A stretch of DNA of 64,000 nt, from NCBI RefSeq assembly GCF_000384215.1, contig NZ_KB913032.1:2683665-2747664 (forward strand), in the 5' to 3' direction. Position numbers and translations under genes: made by a program. Shown here in pieces: positions 51,303-59,726 of the stretch (the stretch's first letter is position 1; each line of letters starts with the position of its first letter). This stretch comes from Amycolatopsis alba DSM 44262 (GTDB lineage: Bacteria; Actinomycetota; Actinomycetes; Mycobacteriales; Pseudonocardiaceae). The notes under the pieces were generated by a model. That model did no database searches, had not been told where the DNA came from, and saw nothing but the letters and a program-made list of their open reading frames with translations.

Positions 51303-52123
51303 AGCCGATCCTGGTCACCGGCGCGACGGGCAACGTCGGATCGCAAGTGGTCGCCCAACTGCGGGCGCGAGACGTCCCGGTCCGGCCGCTGAGCCGGAAC
51401 CCGCCGCCGGACGGTGTCCGCGGCGACCTGGCGAAACCGGAAACGATCGCGCCGGCACTCGACGGCGTCGACACGGTGTTCCTGATGCTCTCCGGATCCG
51501 CCGAAGCACTGGTCACCACCGTTTCGCTGCTCGGCGAGCGCGTGAAGCGCGTGGTGTTCCTTTCCTCGGGCGCCGTCGACGATTCCCTGACCGAGCAGGT
51601 CAACCCCATCGGCGCCTGGCATCGTGTCGTCGAGGAGGCGATCGAAGCCGCGGGCGTGGAGTGGACTTTCCTGCGGCCGCACGGGTTCGCGGCCAACACG
51701 CTCGGCTGGGCACCCTCGATCCGCGCCGACGGCGTCGTCCGCGGCGCGTACGGCGAGGCGTCGATGCCGCTGATCCACGAGAAGGACATGGCCGCGGTGG
51801 CCGTCGAGGCACTGACCGGCGAGGGGCACGCGGGGGCGAAGTACGCGCTCACCGGCACGCGGGCGATGACGCAGATCGAGCAGGTCCGGATCATCGGCGA
51901 GGCCGCCGGACGGCCGGCGCGCTGGGAGGAGATCCCGCTCGAAGAAGCGCGGGCCGCCCTGCTCACGAAGATGCCGGACTTCGTCGTCGACACCATGCTG
52001 ACCGGGATGCGGGGCCTGGTGACGGAACCGGGCCCGGTCACCTCGACCGTCCAGGACGTCACCGGCAGGGCGGGGCTGGACTTCGAGGTCTGGGCGGCCG
52101 AACACGCCGCCGCTTTCCGCTAA
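51299..52123 (+). CDS. NmrA-like NAD(P)-binding protein
   Basis: A 274-residue atypical SDR. GATGNVGS binds NAD(P), VVFLSSGAV follows and FLRPHGFAANTL is family-typical. The YxxxK catalytic pair is absent, as in NmrA/quinone-oxidoreductase-like sensors. ATGA overlap with the ABM gene puts it in the SoxR-controlled operon. A role in quinone reduction or redox sensing is likely but not shown. Confidence 0.88.
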   Translation: MKPILVTGATGNVGSQVVAQLRARDVPVRPLSRNPPPDGVRGDLAKPETIAPALDGVDTVFLMLSGSAEALVTTVSLLGERVKRVVFLSSGAVDDSLTEQVNPIGAWHRVVEEAIEAAGVEWTFLRPHGFAANTLGWAPSIRADGVVRGAYGEASMPLIHEKDMAAVAVEALTGEGHAGAKYALTGTRAMTQIEQVRIIGEAAGRPARWEEIPLEEARAALLTKMPDFVVDTMLTGMRGLVTEPGPVTSTVQDVTGRAGLDFEVWAAEHAAAFR

Positions 52124-52126
52124 ACT
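52121..52126 (+). promoter_or_regulatory. Probable -10 element (TAAACT)
   Basis: TAAACT lies seven bases before the GTG of a tiny upstream ORF, fitting a leaderless transcript that begins at that GTG. It overlaps the stop of the NmrA-like gene. Confidence 0.5.
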
Positions 52127-52133
52127 CGGCTTC

Positions 52134-52169
52134 GTGTCGACACCGGTTCATGCCGCGGCGGTCCACTAG
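52134..52169 (+). CDS. Upstream leader peptide (11 codons)
   Basis: GTG-initiated reading frame encoding VSTPVHAAAVH and then TAG. It sits immediately after a TAAACT -10 and ends three bases before a hairpin that can hide the ribosome site of the methyltransferase gene. Not proven to be translated. Confidence 0.5.
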   Translation: MSTPVHAAAVH

Positions 52170-52172
52170 CCG

Positions 52173-52243
52173 CCGTTCCTGACCTTGTCCCCCGACGAGC
52201 ATCGCCCGCGGGGTCTCTTCGCCACGGGCGGATCCAGGAACGG
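52173..52243 (+). promoter_or_regulatory. Structured leader of the methyltransferase gene
   Basis: CCGTTCCTG (52173-52181) pairs perfectly with CAGGAACGG (52235-52243). Nested inside is CGCCCG/CGGGCG (52204-52209 and 52225-52230). The 3' arm contains AGGAA, the likely ribosome site of the ATG at 52249, so pairing would block translation. Confidence 0.55.
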
Positions 52244-52248
52244 AAACC

Positions 52249-53343
52249 ATGAACCCCCTGTCCACAATGGACGGTGGTCGGCGCTGGCTGACCACCGTCG
52301 GTACGAAACCACCTCGAACCGTCGTCGCCGTCGACGACGGGATCACCGCCGACGAAGCGTTCCGGCTCGCCTCGTCGGGCACCGGGCTCGCCTGGCACGG
52401 CGACTTCCCCGGCGCGCGGAACCTTCTCTCCGCGATGTCCCGGCGCTGCGGCACGGCGGCCGGGAAACCCTTCCAGGACCAGCGGAACCATCAGGCGCGC
52501 CGAGCGCGGATCCTCGGCAGGCTGCTGGTTCCGCTGGATCCCGGCCACGTCCTGCCGTTGCGGCGCGGGCCGGACGTGCGCATGGCCTGCGCCGAGGTCT
52601 ACGGGCCGTCCGAGACGGCGTCGCTGGTGTCCTTGCGCGAACTGCTCGGCGTCGTCGGCGCGCACGAGTGGCGGGTGAAGGGTGTCGACATCCCGGCGCT
52701 CGGCGCGAAGATCCATCCGCGCCACGGGGTGTTCTCCCCCGTCCGCGGCGAGTACGTCGACCTGGTGGCGAGAACTCCCTTGCCCTCGAAGGAACTGGCG
52801 TTCGACATCGGCACCGGGACCGGCGTGCTCGCCGCGGTCCTCGCTCATCGCGGCGTCGAACGGGTCGTGGCGACCGACAACGAACCCCGTGCCGTCGCCT
52901 GCGCGCGCGACAACTTCGAGCGCCTCGGTTTCAGCGGAGTCGAAACCCTTGAAACGGACCTGTTCCCGCCGGGGCGCGCGCCACTCGTCGTCTGCAATCC
53001 GCCTTGGCTGCCCGCCCGCGCGCACACCCCGCTCGAACGCGCCGTCTACGACCCCGGAAGCCGGATGCTCCACGCCTTCCTGGACCGGCTGCCCCGGCAT
53101 CTCACCCCTGGTGGGGAGGCCTGGCTGATCCTGTCCGACCTCGCCGAACTGCTGGGCCTGCGCACCCGCGCGCGGCTCCTCGACGCGTTCGAGCGTTCCG
53201 GTCTCGAAGTCCAGGGCCGGGAGGACATCCTGCCGAGACATCCGAAGGCCGCGGATCCGGGCGATCCGTTGCACGCCGCCCGCGCGAAGGAGGTGACTTC
53301 GTTGTGGCGGCTCACAACCCGAGCAGCGCCCGTGCCTGACTGA
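52249..53343 (+). CDS. Class I methyltransferase with NPPW motif (HemK/RlmF-like)
   Basis: A 364-residue protein. The N-terminal 175 residues are a separate domain (DEAFRLASSGTGLAWHGDFPGARNLL). The SAM domain has motif I AFDIGTGTGVLAAVL near 185 and the catalytic-type motif VVCNPPWLP near 246. NPP(Y/W) enzymes methylate amide or ring nitrogens of glutamine, adenine or guanine in proteins or RNA. The target is unknown. The 3' end overlaps the convergent LysR gene by 32 bases. Preceded by a possible leader-peptide attenuator. Confidence 0.87.
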   Translation: MNPLSTMDGGRRWLTTVGTKPPRTVVAVDDGITADEAFRLASSGTGLAWHGDFPGARNLLSAMSRRCGTAAGKPFQDQRNHQARRARILGRLLVPLDPGHVLPLRRGPDVRMACAEVYGPSETASLVSLRELLGVVGAHEWRVKGVDIPALGAKIHPRHGVFSPVRGEYVDLVARTPLPSKELAFDIGTGTGVLAAVLAHRGVERVVATDNEPRAVACARDNFERLGFSGVETLETDLFPPGRAPLVVCNPPWLPARAHTPLERAVYDPGSRMLHAFLDRLPRHLTPGGEAWLILSDLAELLGLRTRARLLDAFERSGLEVQGREDILPRHPKAADPGDPLHAARAKEVTSLWRLTTRAAPVPD

Positions 53344-54196
53344 TGAACACGCGGGCGGCGGGGCTGACCGGCCCCTCCGTCCGCCAGGCCAGCGCCAGTT
53401 TCGCCCGCAGCCCGGCCGGTCGCGTGATCTCCATGGCGTGCAGTTCCGGGTAATGCGTCGCCAGCGACATCGGCACCACGGCGACGCCGAGCCCGCGCCC
53501 GACCAGCTGGGCGACGACGTTCGGATCGCCGGCCTCCAGCGTCACCCGCGGCTGGGCGCCGTCGGCGAGGAACGCCGCGTCGACGATCGCGCGCATCCCG
53601 GTGCCCTTCGGCAGGCTGACCAGCGAGCGGCTTTCCAATTCGGTCAGGGTGATCGTGGCGTGCGCGGTGAGCGGATCCTCCGGTCCGGAAACGGCGACGA
53701 GCGGCTCGTCGAGGACGACCTCGAGGCCGATCCCCGGCGGCGGTTCGCCGGAGACCCCGATGAGGGCGATGTCGAACCGGCCGTCGGCGACGCCCGCGAG
53801 CAGGATGTCGGAGGTCGCCTCCGCGAGCGTGATGTCCACGGCGGGGTGGCGCTCGTGGAAGCGGGCGAGCAGATCCGGCAGGTTGACCGGGCCACGCGAG
53901 GACACCATGCCCATCGCGACCTGGCCGCGGACCAGTCCGGCGAGGTCGTCGACCGCCTGCCGCACCCCGGCGACGGCGGCGAGCGCGGCCCGCGCGTACG
54001 GCAGCGCGGCGGCACCGACCTCGGTCAGCCGCACCGCGCGGGCCGACCGGTCGAGCAGCGGCTGCCCGAGCTCGCGTTCGAGGCGGCGGATCTGGGCGCT
54101 GACGCCGGGCTGCGCGACGTGCAACCGCTCGGCGGCGCGGGTGAAGTTCGCCTCGTCGGCCACCGCGACGAAGTATTCGAGCTGACGCAGTTCCAT
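53312..54196 (-). CDS. LysR-family transcriptional regulator
   Basis: A 294-residue LysR protein. The N-terminal helix-turn-helix is MELRQLEYFVAVADEANFTRAAERLHVAQPGVS (key part residues 1-60). The periplasmic-binding-protein-like effector domain has GLEVVLDEPLVAV and GRGLGVAVVP. It is divergent from the FAD oxidase at 54267 and presumably regulates it through the TAAC-N11-GTTA palindrome at its own start. The inducer is unknown. Confidence 0.93.
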   Translation of the reverse strand: MELRQLEYFVAVADEANFTRAAERLHVAQPGVSAQIRRLERELGQPLLDRSARAVRLTEVGAAALPYARAALAAVAGVRQAVDDLAGLVRGQVAMGMVSSRGPVNLPDLLARFHERHPAVDITLAEATSDILLAGVADGRFDIALIGVSGEPPPGIGLEVVLDEPLVAVSGPEDPLTAHATITLTELESRSLVSLPKGTGMRAIVDAAFLADGAQPRVTLEAGDPNVVAQLVGRGLGVAVVPMSLATHYPELHAMEITRPAGLRAKLALAWRTEGPVSPAARVFISQARALLGL

Positions 54197-54214
54197 AACC
54201 GATGATTCTAGTTA
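54196..54214. promoter_or_regulatory. LysR-type T-N11-A operator
   Basis: TAAC-N11-GTTA, overlapping the lysR start codon and 53 bases before the divergent FAD oxidase. The half-sites extend to GGTAAC and GGTTAT on the minus strand. Confidence 0.55.
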
Positions 54215-54266
54215 CCAGACAAACCAGATCTTGGACTTCTGACCGGATCGCGCGCACGCTGGGGTC

Positions 54267-55601
54267 ATGACCACACTGCTCCGCTCCGGCGACGCCGGTT
54301 ACGACACCGAACTCGCCGGCTTCCAGACCGCTGTGCCCCGTCGTCCCGACGTCATCGTCGCCGCCGAGTCCGCCGCCGACGTCGTCGAAGCCGTCCGCTA
54401 CGCCGCCGAGCACGATCTCCCGGTCGCCGTGCACTCGACCGGGCACGGCGTGGGCGTCCCCTTCGAAGGCGGCGTCCTCGTCACCACCCATCGGATGGCC
54501 GGGATCCGGATCGAAGACGGGATCGCACGGGTCGACGCGGGCGTGCGCTGGGGTGCGGTCGTCGAAGCGGCGGCCGGGCACGGGCTGGCGCCGCTGAGCG
54601 GCTCCTTCCCCGGCGTCGGCGTCGTCGGCTACACCCTCGGCGGCGGGTTCAGCCTGCTAGGCCGCAAGTACGGGCTCGCCGCCGACCAGGTGACCGCGAT
54701 CGAGGTCGTGACCGCCGACGGCGAACTCCGCCGCGCCACCCCGGACACCGAACAGGACCTGTTCTGGGCGCTGCGCGGCGGCCGCGACAACTTCGGGATC
54801 GTCACCGCGCTCGAATTCCGGCTCGTCCCGGTCACCCGGCTGTACGGCGGCAGCCTGCAATTCGGCACCGGGTCGCTGTCCGCGGTGCTGGCCGCCTGGC
54901 GCGACTGGGCGGCGGAGATGCCACGCGAGATGACGTCGTCGCTGGGCATGGTCCCGATGCCGGACCTGCCGATGGTGCCCGAGCCGCTGCGCGGGCAGCA
55001 CGTCGCGCAGATCCGGATCGCCTATCTCGGCGACGCCGCCGAGGGTGAACGCCTCGTCGCCCCGCTGCGCGCCGCCGCCACGCCGCTGGGTGACACGCTC
55101 GCCGAGATCCCGTTCACCGAATCGGGCAAGATCGCGAACGAGCCGCCGTTCCCGCACGGCTACCGCGCGGACAACGTCACCGTGTCCGAGCTCAACGACA
55201 CGATGCTCGACGCGATCCTCGAACACGCGGGCCCGGACGCCCCGGTGCCGACCGTCGTCCTGCTGGACCTGCTCGGCGGCGCGCTGTCCGATCCGCCGGA
55301 GCACCCCGGCGTCGGCTGGGACCGCGAAGCCCGCTTCACCGTCCGGGCACTGTCCGTAGTGGACGACGCGCCAGTGACCGAGATCAAGGCCGCCCACGGG
55401 AAGCTGTTCGACGCGCTGAAGCCCTGGTCGACCGGCAAACTGCTGACCTTCGTCTACGGCGAAAGCGGCGCCGCCGAGGAAGCGTCCAAGGTGTACTCCG
55501 CGGCCGATCTGCGGCGCCTCGCCGAGGTCAAGGCCACCGTCGACCCGGCGAACCGGTTCCGGCTGACCCACAACGTCGAACCGGCGCGTGACGCTGGGTG
55601 A
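54267..55601 (+). CDS. FAD-binding oxidoreductase (BBE-type)
   Basis: A 444-residue PCMH-fold flavoenzyme with a berberine-bridge-like C-terminus (VKATVDPANRFRLTHNV). HSTGHGVG holds the His that usually carries FAD. The Cys used for the second covalent bond in bicovalent members is absent (VGVVGYTLGGGF), so the flavin is likely monocovalent. Substrate unknown; relatives oxidise sugars or polyketide intermediates. ATG at 54267 lacks a ribosome site. Confidence 0.9.
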   Translation: MTTLLRSGDAGYDTELAGFQTAVPRRPDVIVAAESAADVVEAVRYAAEHDLPVAVHSTGHGVGVPFEGGVLVTTHRMAGIRIEDGIARVDAGVRWGAVVEAAAGHGLAPLSGSFPGVGVVGYTLGGGFSLLGRKYGLAADQVTAIEVVTADGELRRATPDTEQDLFWALRGGRDNFGIVTALEFRLVPVTRLYGGSLQFGTGSLSAVLAAWRDWAAEMPREMTSSLGMVPMPDLPMVPEPLRGQHVAQIRIAYLGDAAEGERLVAPLRAAATPLGDTLAEIPFTESGKIANEPPFPHGYRADNVTVSELNDTMLDAILEHAGPDAPVPTVVLLDLLGGALSDPPEHPGVGWDREARFTVRALSVVDDAPVTEIKAAHGKLFDALKPWSTGKLLTFVYGESGAAEEASKVYSAADLRRLAEVKATVDPANRFRLTHNVEPARDAG

Positions 55602-55662
55602 CCTCCGAAATCAGCAGGTAGAGGGCTCCCATCCGGGGCGAAGGCGCAGTGGGCGGCACCCG

Positions 55663-55668
55663 TATACT
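55663..55668 (+). promoter_or_regulatory. -10 element (TATACT) of the acyltransferase gene
   Basis: TATACT is an almost perfect -10 hexamer in a GC-rich context. It leaves a leader of about 25 bases with GGGGG before the GTG at 55699. No clear -35. Confidence 0.65.
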
Positions 55669-55698
55669 TCCGGGCCGATACCGCCATTAGGGGGCACT

Positions 55699-56880
55699 GT
55701 GCGCACTTTGGACCATGACGAGTTCCTCGCCATGCGTCGGTTCCCCGCGCTCGACGGGCTGCGCGCGATCGCGGCCACCATCGTGATCCTCTTCCACTTC
55801 GCGGGTCCGAAGTGGAGCTGGCTGTCCGGCTGGGTCGGTGTCTACATCTTCTTCGTGCTGTCCGGTTTCCTGATCACGACGCTGCTGCTGCGTGAGCAGG
55901 ACCGGACCGGCCGGATCTCGCTTTCGGCGTTCTACCTGCGCCGGGTGTTCCGGATCCTGCCGCCGTACCTGGTGATCCTCGGCGGCATCATGGTGTTCGC
56001 CTGGCTGCGCGGCGAGTTCTTCACCCGCAATTACCCGGAAGCGCTGAAGTACTACCTGACGTTCTTCAACGAGTTCCTGCCCGGCGGCATGCCTCCCGGC
56101 CCGGACAACTTCTTCAGCGGCTCGTGGACGCTGGGCATCGAGGAGAAGTTCTACCTGGTCTGGCCGTTCCTGCTGGTGGTCGCGGGTGCGGTCGGGCTGG
56201 CCGCGGCCTGGCGCAAGCTCGCGCTGGCGTTCGCCGCGTTCGCGCTGATGGCCGGGCTGGTCGGGGTCACCAGCGGCTGGGTGCTCAACGGGCCGCAGGT
56301 GCCGATCTACCGCTCCACGGTGCACTACGCGATCCTGCTGATCGGCTGCGTGCTGGCGATCGCGATGCACTACCGCCGGTCCTACGCGGTGATCAAACCG
56401 CTGACCCATCCGCTCGCGGCGATCCCGGTGTTCGGCGCGTTCGCCCTGCTGCACGTCAACATGGAAAGCCTGTGGTGGGAGACCGGCAGCAACCTCGGCC
56501 TGCTGATCGCCTACGGCCTGCTCTCGGCGATGCTGCTGGTCGTGCTGGTCTCGCCGGGGCCGCTGCGCTGGCTGCTGGCGACGAAGGTGATGCGGTTCGT
56601 CGGTGAGCGCTCGTACTCGCTCTACCTGCTGCAGGGCCCGGTGCACTTCGCCGTGGTCGCGGCGATCCCGCCGCTGGGTGAGCACCGGATGATCAGCGCG
56701 CTGACCGTGTTCGCGGTCGGGCTCGGGATCGCGGACCTGATCCACCGCTGGGTGGAGCAGCCGATGATCCTCACCGGCAAGAAGCTGATCGTGCGCCGCC
56801 AGGAGCGCAAGGCGCTGCGTGCGGCCGAGGCCGAACTCAAGCGGCCGAGCGCTGTCGAGGCTCCCAGCGGCGCGCGCTGA
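55699..56880 (+). CDS. Membrane O-acyltransferase (acyltransferase 3 family)
   Basis: A 393-residue protein with about ten membrane helices. RRFPALDGLRAIAATIVILFHF carries the catalytic His of the family, and GVYIFFVLSGFLIT and SGSWTLGIEEKFYLVWP are further motifs. These enzymes move acyl groups onto sugars, lipids or cell-wall glycans across the membrane. GTG at 55699 follows GGGGG; the earlier in-frame start at 55588 is upstream of the promoter. The basic tail after residue 365 is cytoplasmic. Confidence 0.92.
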   Translation: MRTLDHDEFLAMRRFPALDGLRAIAATIVILFHFAGPKWSWLSGWVGVYIFFVLSGFLITTLLLREQDRTGRISLSAFYLRRVFRILPPYLVILGGIMVFAWLRGEFFTRNYPEALKYYLTFFNEFLPGGMPPGPDNFFSGSWTLGIEEKFYLVWPFLLVVAGAVGLAAAWRKLALAFAAFALMAGLVGVTSGWVLNGPQVPIYRSTVHYAILLIGCVLAIAMHYRRSYAVIKPLTHPLAAIPVFGAFALLHVNMESLWWETGSNLGLLIAYGLLSAMLLVVLVSPGPLRWLLATKVMRFVGERSYSLYLLQGPVHFAVVAAIPPLGEHRMISALTVFAVGLGIADLIHRWVEQPMILTGKKLIVRRQERKALRAAEAELKRPSAVEAPSGAR

Positions 56881-56881
56881 C

Positions 56882-57310
56882 TCAGCGGGAGATCGTGACG
56901 ACCGGGATCACCCGGTCGGTCTTCTTCTCATAGTCGGCGAAGCCCGGCATCGTGCTGACCATCTTCGCGTAAAGACGGTCACGCTCAGCGCGGTCTTCGA
57001 GTACGACCGTCGCGGTCGCTTCGAACTTCTCCGTGCCGACCTCGATGGTGACCTTCGGGTTCGCCACGATGTTGTGGTACCAGGCCGGGTTCTTGTCCGC
57101 CCCGGCGTACGAAGCGGCGATGACGTACTTGCCGTCGTCCTCCGAGTACGCGAGCGGCGAGGTGCGCGGTTCGCCGCTCTTCGCCCCGGTGGTGGTGAGG
57201 AGCAGCAGCGAGCCGCCCTCGAACGGACCGCCCACCTTCCCCTCGTTCTCGCGGAACTCCTTGATGATGTTCTTGTTCCAGTCGAGCATCTCGGACAACT
57301 TTTCCTCCAT
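56882..57310 (-). CDS. Deazaflavin (F420)-dependent nitroreductase-family protein
   Basis: A 142-residue protein of the Ddn family, with FEGGSLLLLTTTGAKSGEPRTSPLAY at the F420-binding strand and NPAWYHNIVANPKVTIEVG as family hallmark. Members reduce quinones or nitroimidazoles with reduced F420. The substrate is unknown. ATG at 57310. It ends against the acyltransferase gene. Confidence 0.92.
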   Translation of the reverse strand: MEEKLSEMLDWNKNIIKEFRENEGKVGGPFEGGSLLLLTTTGAKSGEPRTSPLAYSEDDGKYVIAASYAGADKNPAWYHNIVANPKVTIEVGTEKFEATATVVLEDRAERDRLYAKMVSTMPGFADYEKKTDRVIPVVTISR

Positions 57311-57336
57311 TGTCGATCTCTGTCGCCGAGGTTAAC

Positions 57337-57687
57337 TCAGCTCTCGCGGGCCTTGCGGCGCTGCGCTTCGGCGCGCTCCCGACACTTGCGGAGGAACTCT
57401 TCGTCGTCCTCGGCGCTCGTCGCGGCGAAGCGACCGGGCCGGTCGTACTCCGGGAACCTCGGGCTCTCCCGTTCGTAGCGGCCGCGCGGGGCGCGGGCGA
57501 TGTGCTGCGGGCGGCCGGCGACGAGCCAGACGATGGAGCCGACCAGCGGGACGATCAGCACCAGCAGCAGCCACATCCCCTTGGGCATGTTGCGGCACGA
57601 TCCTTCGTCGGTGGTGATGACGTCGACGATGCAGAAGATCCACAGACCGAGCGTGAGAACGCCGAACAAACCATTGAAATACAGCAT
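57337..57687 (-). CDS. Small membrane protein with PLDc_N-type domain
   Basis: A 116-residue protein with two membrane helices in the first 60 residues (LFGVLTLGLWIFCIVDVIT and MWLLLVLIVPLVGSIVWLVAGRP), the usual shape of the PLDc_N/cardiolipin-synthase N-terminal domain without the enzyme. The C-terminal half is charged and disordered. It lies 26 bases upstream of the deazaflavin gene and may be co-transcribed. Function unknown. Confidence 0.85.
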   Translation of the reverse strand: MLYFNGLFGVLTLGLWIFCIVDVITTDEGSCRNMPKGMWLLLVLIVPLVGSIVWLVAGRPQHIARAPRGRYERESPRFPEYDRPGRFAATSAEDDEEFLRKCRERAEAQRRKARES

Positions 57688-57724
57688 CGAAAATCTCCCC
57701 AGTTCCGGATTGCCGGGGTCATTA

Positions 57725-58399
57725 TTAGCACAGCAGGACGTCGAGAATTCCCGTGGCCACTTGAAGCGCCGGCGCCTGTCCGGGGCACTGTTTCGGGCCT
57801 GCTCCGAACGGACGTTCCGTCAGGTCCACCTCGACCACTTCACCCTGCACCCACCGGCGGGTGACGCGGACCGGCGGATCCTCCCGCAGGACCCGGTCGA
57901 GCAGGCTCGCGACGTCTTCACCCGTCCGGTGAGCGGCCAGCGCCTTGCCGAGCAGCTTGGCCGTCGCGTCGCAGGCCTGCACCAGGAGCCCGATCCGCGC
58001 GGCCGTCCGCTCCCCGGCGTCACCACCGCAGGCCTCGACCAGCCGCCGCATGGCTTCTTCGGCGCCTGGCCCGATTCCGGTGTGCGGGTGATAGCTCGCG
58101 GACACCGTCGCGATGTCGCGGGAAACGTCCGGGAGGCCCAATTCGGCGGCGAGGACGGCGACCGGGACCGTCCACAGGATCCGTTCCACCGGCTCGCCGT
58201 CCAGCGCCTTGGTGAACGCGAAAGCCTTGTCCCGCAAGGACGTCATCGGCGCGAGTTCGGCGAGCACGAGTGCCCGCCGCCGCGCGTGGTCCGCCGGGCC
58301 GCTGAACCGGGCGACGTTCGCGCGCAACCACCGGACACCACCCGGTTCGACGTCCTGGGGCACCGGCGGGACGGGGGCTTCGATCAGCGGATTCTCCAT
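57725..58399 (-). CDS. Half-length cytochrome-P450-like protein
   Basis: A 224-residue protein. The N-terminal part (GVRWLRANVARFSGPADHARRRALV) resembles the P450 region around the C-helix, and the C-terminal part has the heme-thiolate motif FGAGPKQCPG, with the Cys ligand near residue 205. Normal P450s have about 400 residues with an I-helix and an ExxR; I see neither clearly here. Because the frame is intact and codon use is host-like, this looks like a maintained shortened protein, not debris. Divergent from the PaaX gene. Confidence 0.65.
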   Translation of the reverse strand: MENPLIEAPVPPVPQDVEPGGVRWLRANVARFSGPADHARRRALVLAELAPMTSLRDKAFAFTKALDGEPVERILWTVPVAVLAAELGLPDVSRDIATVSASYHPHTGIGPGAEEAMRRLVEACGGDAGERTAARIGLLVQACDATAKLLGKALAAHRTGEDVASLLDRVLREDPPVRVTRRWVQGEVVEVDLTERPFGAGPKQCPGQAPALQVATGILDVLLC

Positions 58400-58447
58400 C
58401 CCGTGACGCTAAGTGCGGAACGCTTCGGTCACGGCCGAAACATGAGC

Positions 58448-58467
58448 TCACCACCGTTGTATGGTGA
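58448..58467. promoter_or_regulatory. Inverted repeat overlapping the paaX -10
   Basis: TCACCA-N8-TGGTGA. TATGGT (58460-58465) within it is a plausible -10 placed six bases before the GTG at 58472, so the repeat could serve autorepression. Confidence 0.5.
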
Positions 58468-58471
58468 CCGG

Positions 58472-59320
58472 GTGACGGTCGTGTCGGAGACAACCGAAGT
58501 CGACGGCGCGGGGCGAACGGCGCAACCGCGCCAGTTGATCGTGACCGTGTACGGCCTCTATTCACGCGGTGAGGGCGGCTGGCTTTCGGTCCGTTCCCTG
58601 ATCGACCTCCTGGCGGGCGTGGACGTCGAAGAACCCGCCGTCCGGTCGTCCATCTCCCGGCTGAAACGGCGCGGGATCCTTTCCGCGGTGCGCCGGAACG
58701 GGGCGGCTGGCTACGAACTTTCCGAAACCGCGCTGGCGATCCTGCGCGAAGGCGACGAGCGGATCTTCCGCCGCGAACGCGCGACCCCCGGCGACGGCTG
58801 GCTGCTCGCGGTGTTCTCCGTCCCGGAAGCCGAACGGCACAAGAGGCATGTCCTGCGCACCCAGCTCGCCAGGCTCGGTTTCGGGACCGCGTCGTCCGGC
58901 GTCTGGATCGCGCCCGCGCATCTGCGCGACGCGACCTCCGACATGCTGCGGCGGCTCGAACTGGAGGGCTACGCCGATCTCTTCCACGCCGAGCACCTCG
59001 CGTTCGGCGACGTGCGGGAGAAGATCCGCGACTGGTGGGACCTCGACCAGCTGGAAACGCTGTACACCGCGTTCCTCGACGAGCACGCGTCCGCGCTCCG
59101 GCGATGGCAGCGGCGCAAGACCACGGACGAGGCCGAGGCGTTCGCCGACTACGTCCGGGTGCTGACCGACTGGCGGCGGCTGCCCTATCTCGACCCCGGC
59201 CTGCCCGCCGAACTGCTGCCACCCGGCTGGGCCGGGATCCGGGCGGCGGACCTGTTCTTCACCCTGCACTCGCGGCTGGGCGAAGCCGCGGCCGCGCACG
59301 TCTCGCGCACGCTGCCCTAA
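58472..59320 (+). CDS. PaaX-family transcriptional regulator
   Basis: A 282-residue regulator. The N-terminal winged helix has PRQLIVTVYGLYSRGEGGWLSVRSLIDLL, then PAVRSSISRLKRRGIL. The PaaX C-domain follows with DGWLLAVFSVPEAERHKRHVLRTQLARLGFG. PaaX-type repressors respond to aryl-CoA thioesters. The aryl-CoA monooxygenase at 59764 is the natural target. GTG at 58472 is probably leaderless. The stop overlaps the convergent Rid gene. Confidence 0.9.
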   Translation: MTVVSETTEVDGAGRTAQPRQLIVTVYGLYSRGEGGWLSVRSLIDLLAGVDVEEPAVRSSISRLKRRGILSAVRRNGAAGYELSETALAILREGDERIFRRERATPGDGWLLAVFSVPEAERHKRHVLRTQLARLGFGTASSGVWIAPAHLRDATSDMLRRLELEGYADLFHAEHLAFGDVREKIRDWWDLDQLETLYTAFLDEHASALRRWQRRKTTDEAEAFADYVRVLTDWRRLPYLDPGLPAELLPPGWAGIRAADLFFTLHSRLGEAAAAHVSRTLP

Positions 59321-59703
59321 ACGACCGCGAAGCCCTGCACCTCCACCAGCGCTTCGACGTCCCAAAGCCGGCTGACGCCGATCCCCGCCATCGCGGGGTA
59401 CTCGCGACCGGCCAGCCGCTTCCACACCGCGCCGATCTCGCGCGCGTGGGCCTTGTAGTCGTCCATGTCGACGATGTAGATGGTCACGCTGCACAGGTCC
59501 GACGGCTCCCCGCCCGCCGCGCGCAACGCGGCGAGCAGATTGGACAGCGCGCGTTCGAACTGCTCGACCACCCCGTCGCCGACGATGCGGTTGTCCGCGT
59601 CCAGCGCCGTCTGACCGGCGAGGAAGACGAATCGCCCGCTCGCCGAGACGGCGTGCGAGAAGCCGGAGGGACGACCGAGCTCGGGAGGGTTGATGCGCTC
59701 CAT
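59317..59703 (-). CDS. Rid-family (YjgF/YER057c/UK114) protein
   Basis: A 128-residue protein with the chorismate-mutase-like Rid fold: LGRPSGFSHAVSASGRFVFLAGQTALD at the start and CSVTIYIVDMDDYKAHAREIG in the middle. The Arg that Rid deaminases use to hold the substrate carboxylate (PARS in RidA) is replaced by PAMA, so imine deamination of the classical kind is doubtful. It faces the aryl-CoA enzyme gene across 60 bases. ATG at 59703 is preferred to 59715. Confidence 0.9.
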   Translation of the reverse strand: MERINPPELGRPSGFSHAVSASGRFVFLAGQTALDADNRIVGDGVVEQFERALSNLLAALRAAGGEPSDLCSVTIYIVDMDDYKAHAREIGAVWKRLAGREYPAMAGIGVSRLWDVEALVEVQGFAVV

Positions 59704-59726
59704 GCGGGTCAGCATATCCCGTATCG

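Noticed and set aside
52124..52248. A known riboswitch class in the leader of the methyltransferase gene.
   Set aside because: The short leader has a mini-ORF and simple nested stems but no conserved core of any riboswitch I recognise.
57725..58399. A pseudogene remnant of a full P450.
   Set aside because: Start, stop and frame are intact, codon use is host-like, and N-terminal and heme regions join without a frameshift; a shortened but maintained protein is more likely.
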